A stretch of 64,000 nt of DNA from Thozetella sp. PMI_491. Its lineage: Eukaryota > Ascomycota > Sordariomycetes > Chaetosphaeriales > Chaetosphaeriaceae. The translations under genes were made by a program, and so were the position numbers. Of the stretch, positions 12,101 through 25,000 are shown in pieces. The notes under the pieces were generated by a model that did not search any database, was not told the DNA's origin, and worked only from the letters and a program-made list of their open reading frames with translations. The stretch is taken from NCBI GenBank assembly GCA_021432635.1, contig MU270085.1, forward strand, positions 62,001 to 126,000. Direction: 5' to 3'. Each line of letters starts with the position of its first letter. The first letter of the stretch is position 1.

Positions 12101-13859
12101 TGCTAAGATACTTGATCTTCTGAGCGATGTCCGTGTCCATGAAGCGGACAAGACACTTGAGATGGTCAAGCGCGACGCGCGAAGTGGAGTCGTCGCCCGC
12201 ATCCTGGTCATTCTCAGCCTCGCCTTCGTCCACACGGTCGTCCTCGGCGGCTTGCGTGTCCTTCGGCTTCTCCCTGTCCCCGTCCATTTCGCCGTCATTT
12301 TGGCCCTTGTCGTTGTCTCCGGTCTCTTTCTGCGGCGGTGCAGGCAAAGTTTTCGCTGCGTCACCTCCTGCTGCGCTGGGAGCCGCGGGCAGGTGTCTCA
12401 GGGGAGTCTTATCTTTGTCTACGTATTTGCTCTCCAGCTGCTTCAGCCGATCTCGTAGCTGGCGGTCGTAGTGGGTGAGAAACCTGAATGGCCGCAGCAA
12501 GACAAGAGGGCAGCTGAACGAATGATCGATGTCGGTCTTGTTTATGATGTTGACGAGCTCCCTCGAGTGAATGCGCAGCCGTTCTGGAAGCGGCACCTTG
12601 CCCGGTAGCTCTGAGACCTTGGGCTGAACCGGCTTCAGCGCCTGGGTTTTTGCGCCTTTCCGAGATGCCGCGAGCAGCTGTGCGCTGTAGCTCAGGCGGG
12701 TAATGTCCATCTCGTCGGTCTCCAGGACCGGCTCTCCATCCAAAATGTCGATTGCAAAGGAAACATCCTCACCCTGCTTGATCAGGGATTTGAAGTCTGC
12801 CCACTTGACGCGGTTTAGGTCGGACTTGGCCGAGGGCGGCACAAACCGTTTCAAGACTGCGGATTTGTTCTCAGACTCATCGCTAGATGATTCTTTTGTG
12901 GCTGGTGGATGTCTCTCGTATTCTACCTTCTCATAACGCGCCCTTTCACGCTTCTTCCTTAATGCTCTGGCTCTTGCCTCATACTCTATCTCGAGAGCAC
13001 GTTCCTCGAATTCGGTATTCATTCTCAATGCTCTTCGCCGAACCGAATAGCTGTCGTGCAAGGCATCGGAATCGTCGTCAATGTCGCTCCAGTCCTCGCT
13101 GATGTCTGGAGCTCTGAGTTCTCGGCGGGGATCTGAGCCGATTATTGTTCGAGCGATCGCACGCCTCTGCATCCATTTCTTGCGCAGCTTCAGAATTTTC
13201 TTGTGGTACTGGAGCTCGTCGGCCAGCCTCTGGTCCCCCTCTTCGTCCATCTTATGCAACCACTTCTTTCCCCCGGAGAACGACATGTTCTCCATGAGAA
13301 GCGCAGCGGTCCTTCGTCGTTTCTCTTGTTTCCATATCCTAATTTCCTTCTCGCTCCCGACCTCCTCTCTCCTTTTCTCCCACTCTTCCTCCAGCATGGC
13401 ATCTTCTACGTCGAGCTGCAGCTTGGCTTCCCGCTCGAGGTCGAAGAGTTGCTGCTGCAGTGTCCGGATCTGCTCCTTGACACGACGGGCTCGCGCGCGC
13501 GAGGCCTTGTCGCCATCTATGCCCTCGCTGTCTTTGCTCTTCTCTGCACCGTCATCTGAGTCGCTCTCGTCCGAGTCGTGATTCTTGAGCTCGTCGTCTG
13601 CTGCGTCTCCCTCATCGGCAGCGTCTCCTTTATCGTCCACTCCTCCTTCAGCTACGCTTTGCTCTGTCGGGCCATGGTTAGGGTCATCACCCTTGCCTGG
13701 AGTCTGCTGCGCATCTGTTCCGCGGGTATGGTCATTTCCATCCTCAGCTGGAGGCTGTGTTGGGGCTACGTCGTCGGCTGTAGTGCCCTCTGGTAAGGCT
13801 TCTGGCACCGCTGGCCCCTCGTCACCGGAGGCATGGGGGCTGAAGGTGTTTTCTGCCAT
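9126..13859 (-). CDS. Large AAA+ ATPase with N-terminal DUF7025 domain
   Basis: Five exons (13859-11216, 11128-10844, 10677-10630, 10545-10390, 10267-9126) give 1424 residues in a consistent frame. Residues 1-150 are acidic and low-complexity. A coiled coil follows (VKEQIRTLQQQLFDLERE). The middle carries a DUF7025-like region (HLKCLVRFMDTDIAQKIKYL, LFKPGDHVIGGDGKQAYRIL). The C-terminal half is the AAA+ module: Walker A GAPGVGKTTTA near residue 967, Walker B CILLLDEADVF, and a sensor/arginine-finger region (FLTTNRVGDFDEAFASRIH). The tail is Gln/Pro-rich. The start chosen is the first ATG in frame; upstream in-frame codons are only TTG. Family knowledge: widespread in filamentous fungi, role unknown; ATP-driven remodelling is inferred from the fold. 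No inactivating change is seen. Confidence 0.88.
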
Positions 13860-15154
13860 GGCGTTGCCACCGAAGCTGTGGGGTTTAAGGCAAGACAATA
13901 CTGGGATTGGGGCAGTCAATAGTAAGGAGTGTGGCTACAGAATAAAGAACACGTCAGTACAGAAGGGGGAGGTGAATTGGTCGAAGGCTCGAGGTAATGA
14001 GCTCCGGCAGCTAGGTAAGCCGTGCGCGACCATACGGAGCATTGACAGCCTCGAGTGTGTTTTTTCAGCCTAATTTAAGCTTGATAAACTCGGCCTCATC
14101 TGCGCTCTGCCGCTAGCTTGTGGGGGGTTGGGGGGGTTGGGGGGGTTGAGGGCGCACTCTTATCGCCCGAACAGGAGCTGCGACTGAGGGGTTTGCTTAT
14201 TTCCTTCTGTCATTGTTTTCCTATCAACTGTAGTCCGGAGTCGTGCTTGTCCAAGGTGGCGTTCTCGTAACCATGTACAGCCAGCTCAGTATGCTGATCG
14301 AGCAAGGTCAGCGTAGGGGCTGAGTGGCCTCTTAGACAATACGACCGAAGTCTAGCAGCAGCATGCCGCTGCATAGTATTAACCTGCACTTTCTGCTAGT
14401 ATCTGCTGCCGAGAAAGACGGCAGATGTTGAGCAAGCTGCATACAGCTGAACCTCCTTGCCCCACAGGAGCTTCATATATTGGTTTCAATCGAGGGCATG
14501 TGCAGCCCAGAACCACCAAGTCCGTCACACACCCGCAGCGAACCCTGTCATCCCGGACCGTAGTAGTACAAAACTATTGCTGCGAGGCCGGGGGCGGCGG
14601 TAAGCTCCGTTGGCCAACCAGTCAGGGGCCAGTACAGCCTCGCGAGAACTTCAGAAAGCATCACACCATCGGGGAACAATCCAACCTCCGAAAAATGATT
14701 CCGACCTATGAAAGCTACCGCGATGAAGATGGCTTTATTAGCGCTTAGTGATTGTTACGCAAGTAACGTGATGGTCGCGTCCCCCTCCCTCCTCACCCTT
14801 TTGAAATGGCTAATTTTTAACAACTCAGTAGCCACAAATGGCCAAGAGGCTCCCGATTCTGGACGACGCCAGCCTTGCAACTTCCGTCTTTGCCGTGGGC
14901 TTCGGTACCCGCTGCGTAAAGGGAGGACTCATTTGCGGAGATGTGCAGATTGTCTTCAGCCGCAACTGCACTTTTAACACACACACAAAGCATACACCGC
15001 CAAACAGTTGCCCGAAGCCATGTCGCTAACAAAGCCGAGCTACCATCATGTTTAGCGTCTGAGGTCCGCCGGTTAAGCTTACTGGGGGTTTTCTTGCAGC
15101 TCAACTTACCCATCAAGACAACCCAGACCACGGCCGCAGGGCGAGGGCCGCTCG
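13860..15154. other. Divergent intergenic region between the AAA+ and DUF7708 genes
   Basis: The two genes point away from each other, so this 1.3 kb presumably holds both promoters. Apart from the guanine tract, no further element or gene is supported. Confidence 0.5.
14119..14153 (+). other. G-quadruplex-type tract
   Basis: Three runs of six to seven guanines separated by TT, followed by GAGGG, lie about 260 bases upstream of the AAA+ ATPase start. The spacing fits an intramolecular four-stranded structure on the plus strand. A promoter role is only inference. Confidence 0.6.
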
Positions 15155-17915
15155 ATGGCTGAGCAATCCGCGCCTCTCAATCTGGCCCTTCAGCACCAGT
15201 CGCTTGTTGATGATTTCGCCCAGAACTGCCTCCCAAAACATCATCCCTTATTTGCGGATCTGCCACCACGCCATGGTAAGCTTCCGAAGGACCGTGACGC
15301 CGACTTACAGCCAGTGACAATGCCGCCCAAGGCAGGGTCAGGGTCAGACCCCGCCCATCCACCAGGCCCGCCGGCGGCTGTAGCAGCCGCTGCTGGCAGC
15401 ACTACCGGTGACGGGCCGATAGTACCGGCAGTGCCGTTCAATGTCGCGAGCGCGATGAAATTTTGGAAGAAGATCTTCAAAGACGCCATGTGGAAGTTCA
15501 AGGCCACACCCGGCCTCAAAGACCCGGAGCGCAGCCAAAAGTACGACATACGAAAGGCGGACAACTGGGACGATATCCATAGGAAGCTCGTTGCCGCGCG
15601 CGAGCACTATACCAATACGATCGGCATTGGCGGCCACATTCGACAGTTCGGCCGATGGCTCGCGGGCAACGCCACCGAGGTCGTCAGCGTCGGTCTCGCG
15701 GTGTCACCGAAGCCGGCCATCGCCACGCCCGTATTTGCAGCCGTCGGCATCATCGTCGATGCCGTGAAGACTGGGGCGGCGACGCGGAAGGAGGTGTTAG
15801 GAGGGCTCGAAGGGCTGGATGCCATCTTCTACGACCTAGAGCTGTTCCTCAGCACCTTTGAGGGCGAGGGAGACATCATGGACAAGGCCATCGGCCTGAT
15901 AGCTAACGTGTTTCTCGCCGTGGAGAGAGGCATCGGCTTCTTTATCAGACCGGGACGTGAGTGCTGAAACCCGCTCCTGCTCACTTATACCATACGCCCA
16001 CACGATTGAAATTTTGACTAACACGCCCCGAAATAGTTCTCAAGGGTGTCAAGACGGTTGTGCAAGGCAAGAACTACGAGGAGCCTCTGCTCGACAGCCT
16101 CAAGAAAATTACCGGTGACAGCAAGACCTTGATGGCATTGGCCGTCAAGTTCCATATCCGGGATTTCCAGCGGTGTAGGCGCTTTTCTACAGCACATTTT
16201 CACTCGCCACCTTTCTACCTCTCTTCTCACTCTCCTCCTCTCACTCCTCCTCCCACTCCTCCTTCCCCCCTCAAATAGGTAGCTGGACTAACATCTCGTT
16301 GTCTTCAAGTTTCGATAGAAACGCGAAATATCAACCAGCTCATCCGAAGTGGACAAGAGCAGCTCGCAACTAGAGTGGGGATCATCTCGACCAAGATCGT
16401 TGAGTTCGAAGACCAGATAAACGACTTCAACAAGAACATGCGAGACTCCCATTCCATCATTGAGATGCTTGCGGACGGGCACGAGAAGGAGAAGACGAGG
16501 CTCCTAAAGGAGATAGAGAGGGAGCGTGCCGAGAAGGAAAAGGAACGGAGCGCAAATAGAATAGAGAGAGGTGTGTCTCACATCCGCTTCTGGCACCCCC
16601 ATGCCTAATCTGCCCGTACCTAACCCATACAACAACAACAGATGCACGCCTGGCCCTCGAGAGACGCGCTGCACGGCTCGAATGTGAAAATAGGACGCTC
16701 CGCAGCGTCTCGCCGTCCTTCCAGCAATCGGCATGGGCACTTCCACCGCCGCCGCCACCGGTGCCGTTCCTCGACCAGCCCACATTGTGGCGTCTGCTCG
16801 ACATGAATGACATCGATACGGCGGACATGGAGTACATCGAGCAGCAGGGTTCGCTGATGGATGCCACCGACCGCTCTCAGACAGAGCAGATCGTGCTCAA
16901 CCACCGCTTCCAAGACTGGGTGGTCTCGGCACGCTCGGCCAGGCTGTTGGTGCACGGCGACTTCCACGGGCTAGTGATGCAGACGTCGGCGCTGTCGCTC
17001 CTATGCACGACGCTCGCGAGGGCGTTCCGCTTGCGCGAGCGCTTCCTGTGCCTCGTGTGGTTCTGCGGCCGGCATCTCAGCACGGGCAGCGGGCGCAGCG
17101 GGTCCGAGCACTCGGGCGGCGGGTCGGACTGGAGCGGCGACGGGTCTGACTCCGATTCCCACTACGGCTATGACTACGACGCGGACTACTTGGGCTCCGA
17201 TGACGGCGAAGATGACGATGACGACGTGCACCACGATCTGGAGGAGCCGTACGCGCACAACACTCGCACGCGGGTTATCAAGCGGATGCTGCGTAGCTTG
17301 ATCGCGCAGCTGCTGTGCGACTACGACTTTGGCGCGGCCACCAACCTGCTGCCGCCCGGCGGCGCGCCCGAGCTTGTGGCCTGCGCCAACCTGCACCAGC
17401 TGCGCGCCGTTTTTGCCTGGCTCGTGCGCCTGCTGCCCGCCGATATCACGCTATTCTGCCTTGTTGACGGTATCATCTTCTACGAGCGCGACGAGTACGA
17501 GGGCCCCATGCTCGACGTGCTGGGTGACATCCTCGGCCTCGCCGCCGACAAGAACCTTGCCACCTCCCTCAAGGTGCTCGTCACCAGCCCGTTCCCGACC
17601 AGCATCGTGAGAGTGGGCTTTGAGGCGGATGAGGAGCAGCAGGAGGGCGAGGATGGGGGCGGTGCGGTCGGGAACGGGAACGAAGGGCAAGGGCACGTGA
17701 ACGGGCATGCTGAAGAGCGCGGGAAGCCGAGTGACTTTATCCTGCCTCTCGCGCTGCTCGAGCCTGGGCTCTTTGAGCCTAGCCAGGAGAGGACGAAGCG
17801 GGAGCTGAGCGGGGAGGCTGGCGACAATGATGACGGTGGTAATGTTGATGATGAGGAGGATGAGAATGATGGCTATGATGATGATGGCGGTGGTGGTAGT
17901 GGTAACTTAGACTGA
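15155..17915 (+). CDS. DUF7708 protein with degenerate STAND-like second half
   Basis: Four exons (15155-15956, 16037-16174, 16310-16570, 16642-17915) splice in phase to 824 residues. Residues about 120-330 match the fungal DUF7708 helical domain (WDDIHRKLVAAREHYTN, VFAAVGIIVDAVKTGAATRK, VERGIGFFI). A charged coiled coil follows (KEKTRLLKEIERERAEKEKE), then a short proline run. The second half resembles the nucleotide-binding region of fungal NLR/STAND-type proteins, but where a P-loop would sit the sequence is LLVHGDFHGLVMQTSALSLL, with no GKS/T. The conserved ITLFCLVDGIIFYE strand is present. An acidic Ser/Gly/Asp insert and an Asp/Glu-rich tail are low-complexity. Such proteins are commonly listed near incompatibility genes; function is unknown and ATP binding is doubtful. 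Confidence 0.8.
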
Positions 17916-20065
17916 GCGAACGCTATTCAAACTCTCTTGGCTGTGCAGGCGCAAACACCGACACGTAGGTGCACGGTCCCGATGGTGTGTTCTGAAATGA
18001 AGCAGGAGATATCATTGAAAGATACTGTTAGCCCGGTAGACACGAGGGTGGTCAAACTGGGGCGACACTGGGAGCAGTAGACCCCGAAGCTCGGGCGGAA
18101 GCGTAGGTATGAGTACATGGTGGCTCCGGTCACGCCTTCCCTGCTTTCTACTAGCTACTGTGAATACCATAAAGTGTCTCCTATGCCGCAGACTCCATAT
18201 CTCCCATATTTATCGCCTTCGAAGCCCATGAGAGCTCCGCCGCTGCTAGACCTTACTCATGCCGCGTCTCGCCAGGAAAGGATTCACAGAACAGGTCATC
18301 TCCTTCCTCTTCAGGGCGCACGGTGACTATTTAGCTCCACCTTTCTGATTGCTAGCGAGAGCCGATTCCCTTAACTACCTGGCCTCTTCGCTCAGTCTAA
18401 TTATCGTACATTAGCAAGTTCGCAATCAACGACCGAATGGGACGAGTACGAAGGAGTCATCATCGAGGGTGGGTTGGGCTACGGTATGCGAACCACGCAC
18501 CATGTGGTGGCCACCATTCCGCGCCCGACTTTCGTGAGCGTATAGTGCCCCTCAACCTTATGGAATAGCGGGAATTGAACTCACTCGCTGCAGGCGGTGG
18601 GGCTCAAGTACGCTGTAGAAGCCCGTCTGCAGCGTTGTTCTCACGGCACTGCTCTTCTGGGGCCCCTATTGCAGCATGAATGGGGTCCCTAGCCTATAAA
18701 TTGGAAGCTTCCCAGTCTGATGCTTTCACGCAGTTGCGTTCATACCGCAGTTTTAGTCAATTATACCCACTAGGTTTTCCCAGATGGCTATCTAGCAAGT
18801 ATAGAAGAGTCGCCTTGCGTTAGGGCTATTTTTGGTACCTTGGGCAATAGTTTTTGGTGTAGCTTTTGCTGGCATTGCTTGGAATTATGGCTTTTCAGGG
18901 TCTAGACCAAATCGTAAGCCTATAGTGGTATTCTAACGTCACCAACCCGAGAGCCTACATCAGTGGTGTAGGATATATATATGTAGCGTTTCCCTTAGCC
19001 TGTCGAACGACTAGGGCTTAGCCAAGAAGTCATCCACACCTGCCTCCCTAAAGCAGCCCGATACTTAGGAGTTAACAGCGGCGGTAATAGCAATAATAAG
19101 CCACTAGCAGGAAAGCACGCCTGTTGCCTTAAGATATCGTATCTCTTTAGTCGCCATTAAGCCGTTCTTATGTGGTATACCGTGATCTACCAGTATAAGG
19201 TCGACGATCCCATCGTGTTTAATCAGCTGCTCAATATAATCTTAGTCATCAAAGCCGATCATTACTTAACCTCCTAGCGCCACGAATATCTTCTCTCCTA
19301 GCTTTTAGTTAATCTAGATATTAGGCATTAGTTAAGAGTCGAGACAAGCATAGCTAAAGAAGGAGGCGCGCTTATAGGATTGTCCTCGAAAAGCAGGACT
19401 ACAGGCCTTAGCTTCACCTAGTTATCTCGTCCTTACTTGTCTATATCGCTACTATCTATAACCTCTACCTTAGCGGCGAAACGCAGCGCGTGTTTAAGGT
19501 ATTCAGCCTATAATAGTCGCAGTTTAGTAAGGCGAGAATATATTTTTCTTAAAAGTATGCCAGATAAAAGGGCGGTAAAATATAACGAAGTTTAGCGCTT
19601 TAAAAATCCCGGGTAGCGATTCGAGGGAATCATATATATCTATAAAGACTAGTATTAGCCAATACTTATTATACAACAACTCTTAAAATAATATCGGGTT
19701 TTCAGTTAGGCAGTTAAGCTCCGCCTATATATACTTCTATATTATATAACCTAAGCCTATGAATGTCAACGACGCGGACCTGCATCACCGGATAAAGGGG
19801 CAGGAATGGAGATCCAGCAGTCAATCCCGGTTCCCCTGCGCAACCTGACAATTAAGATGCACTACACGCGCCCAGACACAATCTTTCTCGACCCGGAAGT
19901 ATCGCGTGGCCCAGAAACTACCAGGCGTGGGGACACTAGTTCATGCTCCAGAGACCTTGCAAATTTCCCTCAGTGTCGACTATGCGCGCACAATTGCCCA
20001 TGGTGGTCCCAATAGGCGTCTTCGGTCTGGCATCAAGTCAGTCGTGGATTATAGAGAAGCATGGC
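17916..20065. other. AT-rich decayed DNA, probable transposon relic
   Basis: From about 18700 to 19760 the sequence is AT-rich with stops in every frame. A minus-strand stretch near 19200 reads DLILVDHGIPHKNGLMATKE and could be a ruined DDE transposase, but the usual downstream motif is not recognisable, so I do not name a family. At 19800-20040 the base composition turns more GC-rich and frames read gene-like pieces (ISLSVDYARTIAHGGPNRRL) that end abruptly at the VOC fragment. I cannot identify them. Confidence 0.4.
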
Positions 20066-20069
20066 GCTA

Positions 20070-20446
20070 CACGTACACGTGAACCGTGCCTCCGCTCTCC
20101 ACAACCTTGTTCAAGGTCTGCTCTAGGTTTTCCACTTTGAAGCTGGCCAGCACGCCTGTTGTATTCTTGTTGTCGGCGTCCATGAGGCGCGGCACGGATG
20201 GCACTTGGATGAATGCCCCATGTAGTGCCCCAGCGTGTGTGAATATGTGCACAGTTAAGTCTGGGTCTACTGGGCTCGGCGTGCCTTGTTCGACCGTGGG
20301 ATGAAGCACGTCTAGCCGAGCATGGCGCCGTAGAAGGCAGCGACTTACGGGATGTCGGTCGCAGGTATGTCGAGCTAGTATATGATGCCGGTTGGCGGGA
20401 ACATATTGCCGGAGCTGCCCTTTGTCTTTATTGCGCCGGTAGACAT
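20070..20446 (-). pseudogene. Broken VOC/glyoxalase-fold protein gene
   Basis: From ATG 20446 the minus strand reads MSTGAIKTKGSSGNMFPPTG, then LDIPATDIP, VAAFYGAMLG and, in a shifted frame, a VOC-domain half ending in FKVENLEQTLNKVVESGGTV. The pattern is that of small fungal vicinal-oxygen-chelate (glyoxalase/bleomycin-resistance fold) proteins. It is disrupted by a TAG after GIIY (tryptophan expected), a stop after ATDIP and a one-base loss after GAMLG. The C-terminal strands are missing: just after GGTVHV the sequence switches to unrelated DNA. Not functional; substrate unknown. Confidence 0.75.
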
Positions 20447-20479
20447 GTTGGCAGCGGGGAGGATTCAGGCGAGTAGTGC

Positions 20480-22047
20480 GAACGTGTCTTTAGCACTGAA
20501 TAGCAAGACAATCTAGACCACAGAGCAGTGCGCGACTTGAGGAAGTAATTGACAGAAGCAGGTTTGAGAACTCAAGCGAGAAGGCGGGAAGCCTGGTTTA
20601 TATGCTCGCGTGTAGCATTCTAGACCTGGCGGCCTGCCACCTTATTTATTGCCTAAACTCTATTATTTACACCTTGGCAGAGGATACAGGCTAATTCCAA
20701 AGCCGTGAATATCTCCACACACTAGGGCTAACTATTTGATACACTACACTCGTTAGTGAGGGGAGACTTGGCCTGGGCGCCTTGGGCATTTGGCGCACCG
20801 CTGCCTAGCGTGGCTGGACGCTAACCCACGCCTGGAATCCCGTCTAGTCAATATAGGGATTGACCTAGCTCGAACCACGATTAAAAACATGGGAGTGAAC
20901 AAGAAGCAATGATAATTGGCCTTTCGGCTCTCCTTAGCCCCTCCTTCTGTTGCTTGGATACGATATGTTGAACGGACCTACTTCCTGATACGGAAAAGCC
21001 CTGACATAGGTCAAAACAACGGTCGTTACAGAGTATAGATATTTACAGGATTTTTGTTGCCACTGCCTTGATACGGCCCTGTATTTAGTTTCAGGATGAC
21101 GAACGGCCTCCCCGAGAGCCGACGAGAACCAGCTGCCGTACGAGGATAAATAGCTGGCCATCCGCCAGCTTCCAGAGCAGCTGGTCAAGCAAGCATCTCT
21201 CTTTCAACCACTCGTTTACACCACTCGTTTACTAGCCAATATAGCTAAATACTAGCCTACGCTTTCACCATACCTTCGTCGGTCCCATACTAGCTCATAC
21301 GATAGCTTTAGCTTATTACTACACATGGGATAGAAGATGACCCAATGTCTCACCCATGTTCTTGGCCGTGTATATCGTTCCAAGGCTTCCAGGACTGTTA
21401 ATTGAATATCAGCATAGAATTGACCTTGTCTAGAGTCAGCTTCCATAAGATCTAGTCCTTTAAAGAGAACAGCCTAGCTTTCTTAAATATAAATCCTTTC
21501 TCTACCTTAATCCATTCAGCCTACTTATTTAAGCATAGTATAATAATCTAAAGCCAAAGCGTTTTCTTTCTCAAGGAAATTAAAGCTTATTATAATCTCC
21601 TCTTGCTTAATCACTAAATATGTGGTGGCGGTGGTTGAGCACTAGAAGTACGGACCAGCAACAAATTCCACACGTGACTGTTAACGAATGCATTCACTTG
21701 CCTTGCAGGCCTTTCTTCAACAGGAGTTTTCTCGCGTGGCACGCAGCCGCAATTTTTCTCCATCACCTTTCATCACTCGTGTATGGCCAATCAAAACATC
21801 ACCGTCACCCTGAGCATCTCTCAACTGAGCTGCCTGATCTGTCGTTGCGTCTACTTCACTTCGTCTTGCTGTGCTTTGGCACTATGATATAATAACCCCT
21901 TCCAGAGGGCCGTCACAAGTCTATTAGGCTCATTTCCGGTAAGAGTGATCTTTATTTTATCATGCGATCTGGCTATTTTTGCTGCTAACAGATACATAAT
22001 GCTTGAGTCCACCTGGAGCGCTCCCTAAGCCCGTACCGTCACTGAGC
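20480..22047. other. AT-rich intergenic stretch
   Basis: No frame shows domain similarity. A 64-codon minus frame near 21446 (DIQLTVLEALERYTRPRTWV) is the longest gene-like piece and remains unidentified. The region close to 21900-22047 may hold the promoter of the GIY-YIG gene. Confidence 0.4.
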
Positions 22048-25000
22048 ATGATGGCTCCGCAAAGGCCTTGGGTTTCTCGGGTGCAGGACTTTAAAGTCGG
22101 AGGAGGAAAGAAACGCGCAGGAACAGATATTGCGACTCCTTCACAAAAGAAGCAGAAGACGGGCTCGAACCCCCGACCGACGCTTGCCCCGGAGCTTGAT
22201 GAGCTGAACCAGTTTGTCGAGACTGTAGCGGCCGAAGAAGCAGTCAGGAATCCAGATACCTCTTTCGTCACAGGAGTTTTGCAGCAGGATACAGACGATG
22301 ATCCAGGCGGCCCGGATCTAGATATTCTTACTGACTTCAGCGACGAAGATTCTGAGATATCTGATTCCGAGAGCGTCATTGAGATCGGAGACGATGGCGC
22401 GCCTTTCACCTTCCGAATGGACCCTGGAGTCATCGACACGCTGATTGCTGAGGTGGAACATGCTCATAATACCGAGCCCATGGAAAACGACCGTAGGTTC
22501 AGACCGTGAACTTCCTGTTCCTTTATCTAGAGAATGTTAACACATAATTACTATTACAGCGCCTGACGACATGCCCGAGGCTATTGCAGAGAACATCCGC
22601 CGACATGACACTTAGTACATGGACATTGTCGACGCTGTTTTCAACGCAGCTCTCAAATACAACGACAAGACCTTCGAGCAGGCTCCATTCTGCTGGCATA
22701 TGCTACAATGGTGCAAAGCTAACGATCACCTGCGCCCGCGTCTGGTCGAACTTTTGCTGCACCCTCTCGTCAGGAGTTACCAGTGCCGGAACGCCGTGGG
22801 ACAGCACCCATCTCCTCACCATGATACTCTTTCGAAAATGGAGTACTTCCCGCTCAGTGAGAAGCGGAAGGCTGTGCCTAACGTGTTGGGCATATACCTC
22901 TTGCATGGATTGCGCACTCAGAGTCAAGATCCAGTCAAGGATCCCCGCTATGTTGGTCAGGGTGCGAGTATGTCAATCAATGCCTCAGGTGCTGTTGGCA
23001 TCCGACTCCGAGGAGAACAACACTGTAACTCAGTCAAGTCCTGCAAATGCGGTCTTAAGACTATGAAGCGAGCATTGCACGTTCACAAGCGACTTTCGAG
23101 ACTGACGTTACCGGAATAGAGATAGCAGTGTTGTCCGTGTTCCCGTATCCAGTTCCGGAGCTTGGCGAAGAGGCACTGCGTCACTTCCTGTCAATCCTCG
23201 CGCTCGCTGAGACAGTTGATATGATCCTTGTCGACACTATGAGCCAACTGGAGGGCCACGAATACAGCCTAAGGGTTGGTTCCGAAGAAGGGTTCGCAGC
23301 ACTAAGGCCGGCCGGCGTGCCTCAAAGATTTCATGAAGGCCTGAACCGCGCACTCCCTCTCACACAAGGCAACAGCAGAATGAAAGGGCTTTCGTATTGC
23401 GCTTCCTGGTCTCCTTCAGAAGTAGCAGTCTTCATTCAGACTGTGAAGGAACACGAACATGATGTCTACGTACATGGGGCAAAAGGCACGACTTGCGTCC
23501 ATTTCAAGTTCCTGGTGTCATAACTGCAGCTCAGCGGACTACACAAAACCACGGCTGAAGTTGTGACTCTGTACCGAGCACTGGCCCGGAATCCAAATTC
23601 AGGATTCATTTCAAGGCAATCCAGCAGATGGCGAAGCGTATGGGCTCAAGTCTACGGGGTGAAACATCACCTGGAGAAGTCGCAACTTGTTATGGACCCT
23701 TTGGATTCGAACGATCTGTTCTACCATATCCCACGGCTCGAGGACGGTCACAAAACATCATACGACTTCCGCGAACTGTTGAAAACAACTGTGTATGCTG
23801 AGTTTAAGCATTCTATCTTTCGCACCAAATTCTGGACTGTGTACCTGCCTCGGCTACTTCATCGCGATGTCTGGGAAAAGATCACAGGTAAGCTACTTGA
23901 GGCCCCCTCGCAGTTTTACAGTAATCAGCTAAACAGAATCAGAAACTCCCCCAAGCACCTAGCAGCAAAACTCTCAGACCTGCCAAGGAATCTTTTTCTG
24001 CGGCCCCTCGCAGTCGTTCTACATTTCGCTCGATTGCATATTCTTGAGCATTACTGTTCAACAATGACCTCAGAATTCGTACATGTTCCAACATTCAAGT
24101 GGTCCGATATCGTTCAGATATGGCATCATGCTTCCGCTCAGCTGATAGCTGACGGCATAAATTGCAACTTGGTCTTTCCCGGCGAGGCGGTGCGAATCGT
24201 GGTAATGTTGACCAGGCATGGAAGCAAGATCGTGCATCCATCTCACTCCGATCCCTTGCCGCCGTGGACGTATGGACGACCAAGCCAAGACTCTAAAGAT
24301 GGCTCTCAGGCAGGAATAAGGGTCAACTCTCTTGATCCCTTGGATAGCTCAGATTCGTTGGGCAGCGAGAAAGAGGAAACCCAGGGCTTGAATGTGGCTT
24401 CTATTCATCAGTATGAGTGGCCGTCTGAAGCAAGCCGATACAAGACCGTTGCTGCCAGCCATGACTTATTGGCTCTGACAGCTCTGAATGAGAAGAAGCA
24501 GACTCCCTCCATCATCAAGGTCGGCGCCACCCACATGTCACATTGCGGGATGGCCCAGTATCGGACGTCGACACTCCGCATTTTGACAAGACTGATGCGT
24601 GACCACCACGAGAGCCAGTACGATGTTCTTGGTGGGTCCATCTCCGGTAACTCTTCGATTTGGACAGGTCTCTTCATCGAGTTGAGCGAATCATGGCGTG
24701 CTACAAGCTCAGCCAATTTGAAGCACCGTTTCAGCTGGGTATTGGAACTTCTCAGGACAGGGAGCTTGCCTGCCCAGGCTGAGCTTGCTTCTCAGATCCT
24801 GCAGAAGAGGCTCTCTGGAAGTGTTTTCCTTCAGCAAACGCATCCATACAACTACAAGATCCGATGCTCAACTCGCAAGTTCCTGAACCCAGATCTGTCC
24901 CCCGAGTGGACAAACGCATTCCTCTTAGAAAATAATGCCTTGGCAGATGCAGAAAGGGACATACAAGAGCAGATGGACGGACATACCATTAAAGGATTCT

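Noticed and set aside
11179-13581. Many long plus-strand open frames opposite the AAA+ ATPase gene.
   Set aside because: They are mirror frames of a GC-rich, well-supported minus-strand gene and show no domains.
18540-18625. Stretch whose reverse complement contains GAGTTCAATTCCCGC, like a tRNA T-arm.
   Set aside because: No matching acceptor stem, D-arm or anticodon arm could be folded by eye.
18960-19760. A DDE transposase on the minus strand.
   Set aside because: Only a vague resemblance around one Asp remains and the second catalytic block is not recognisable, so it is described only as probable transposon relic.
22155-22190. ggctcgaacccccgacc, resembling the 3' part of a tRNA on the minus strand.
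   Set aside because: It lies inside a continuous coding frame of the GIY-YIG gene and no complete cloverleaf fits.
22973-22996. A very short intron inside the GIY-YIG block (gtatgtcaat...ctcag).
   Set aside because: It would be only 21 bases, below the usable size for fungal introns, and the frame is open through it.
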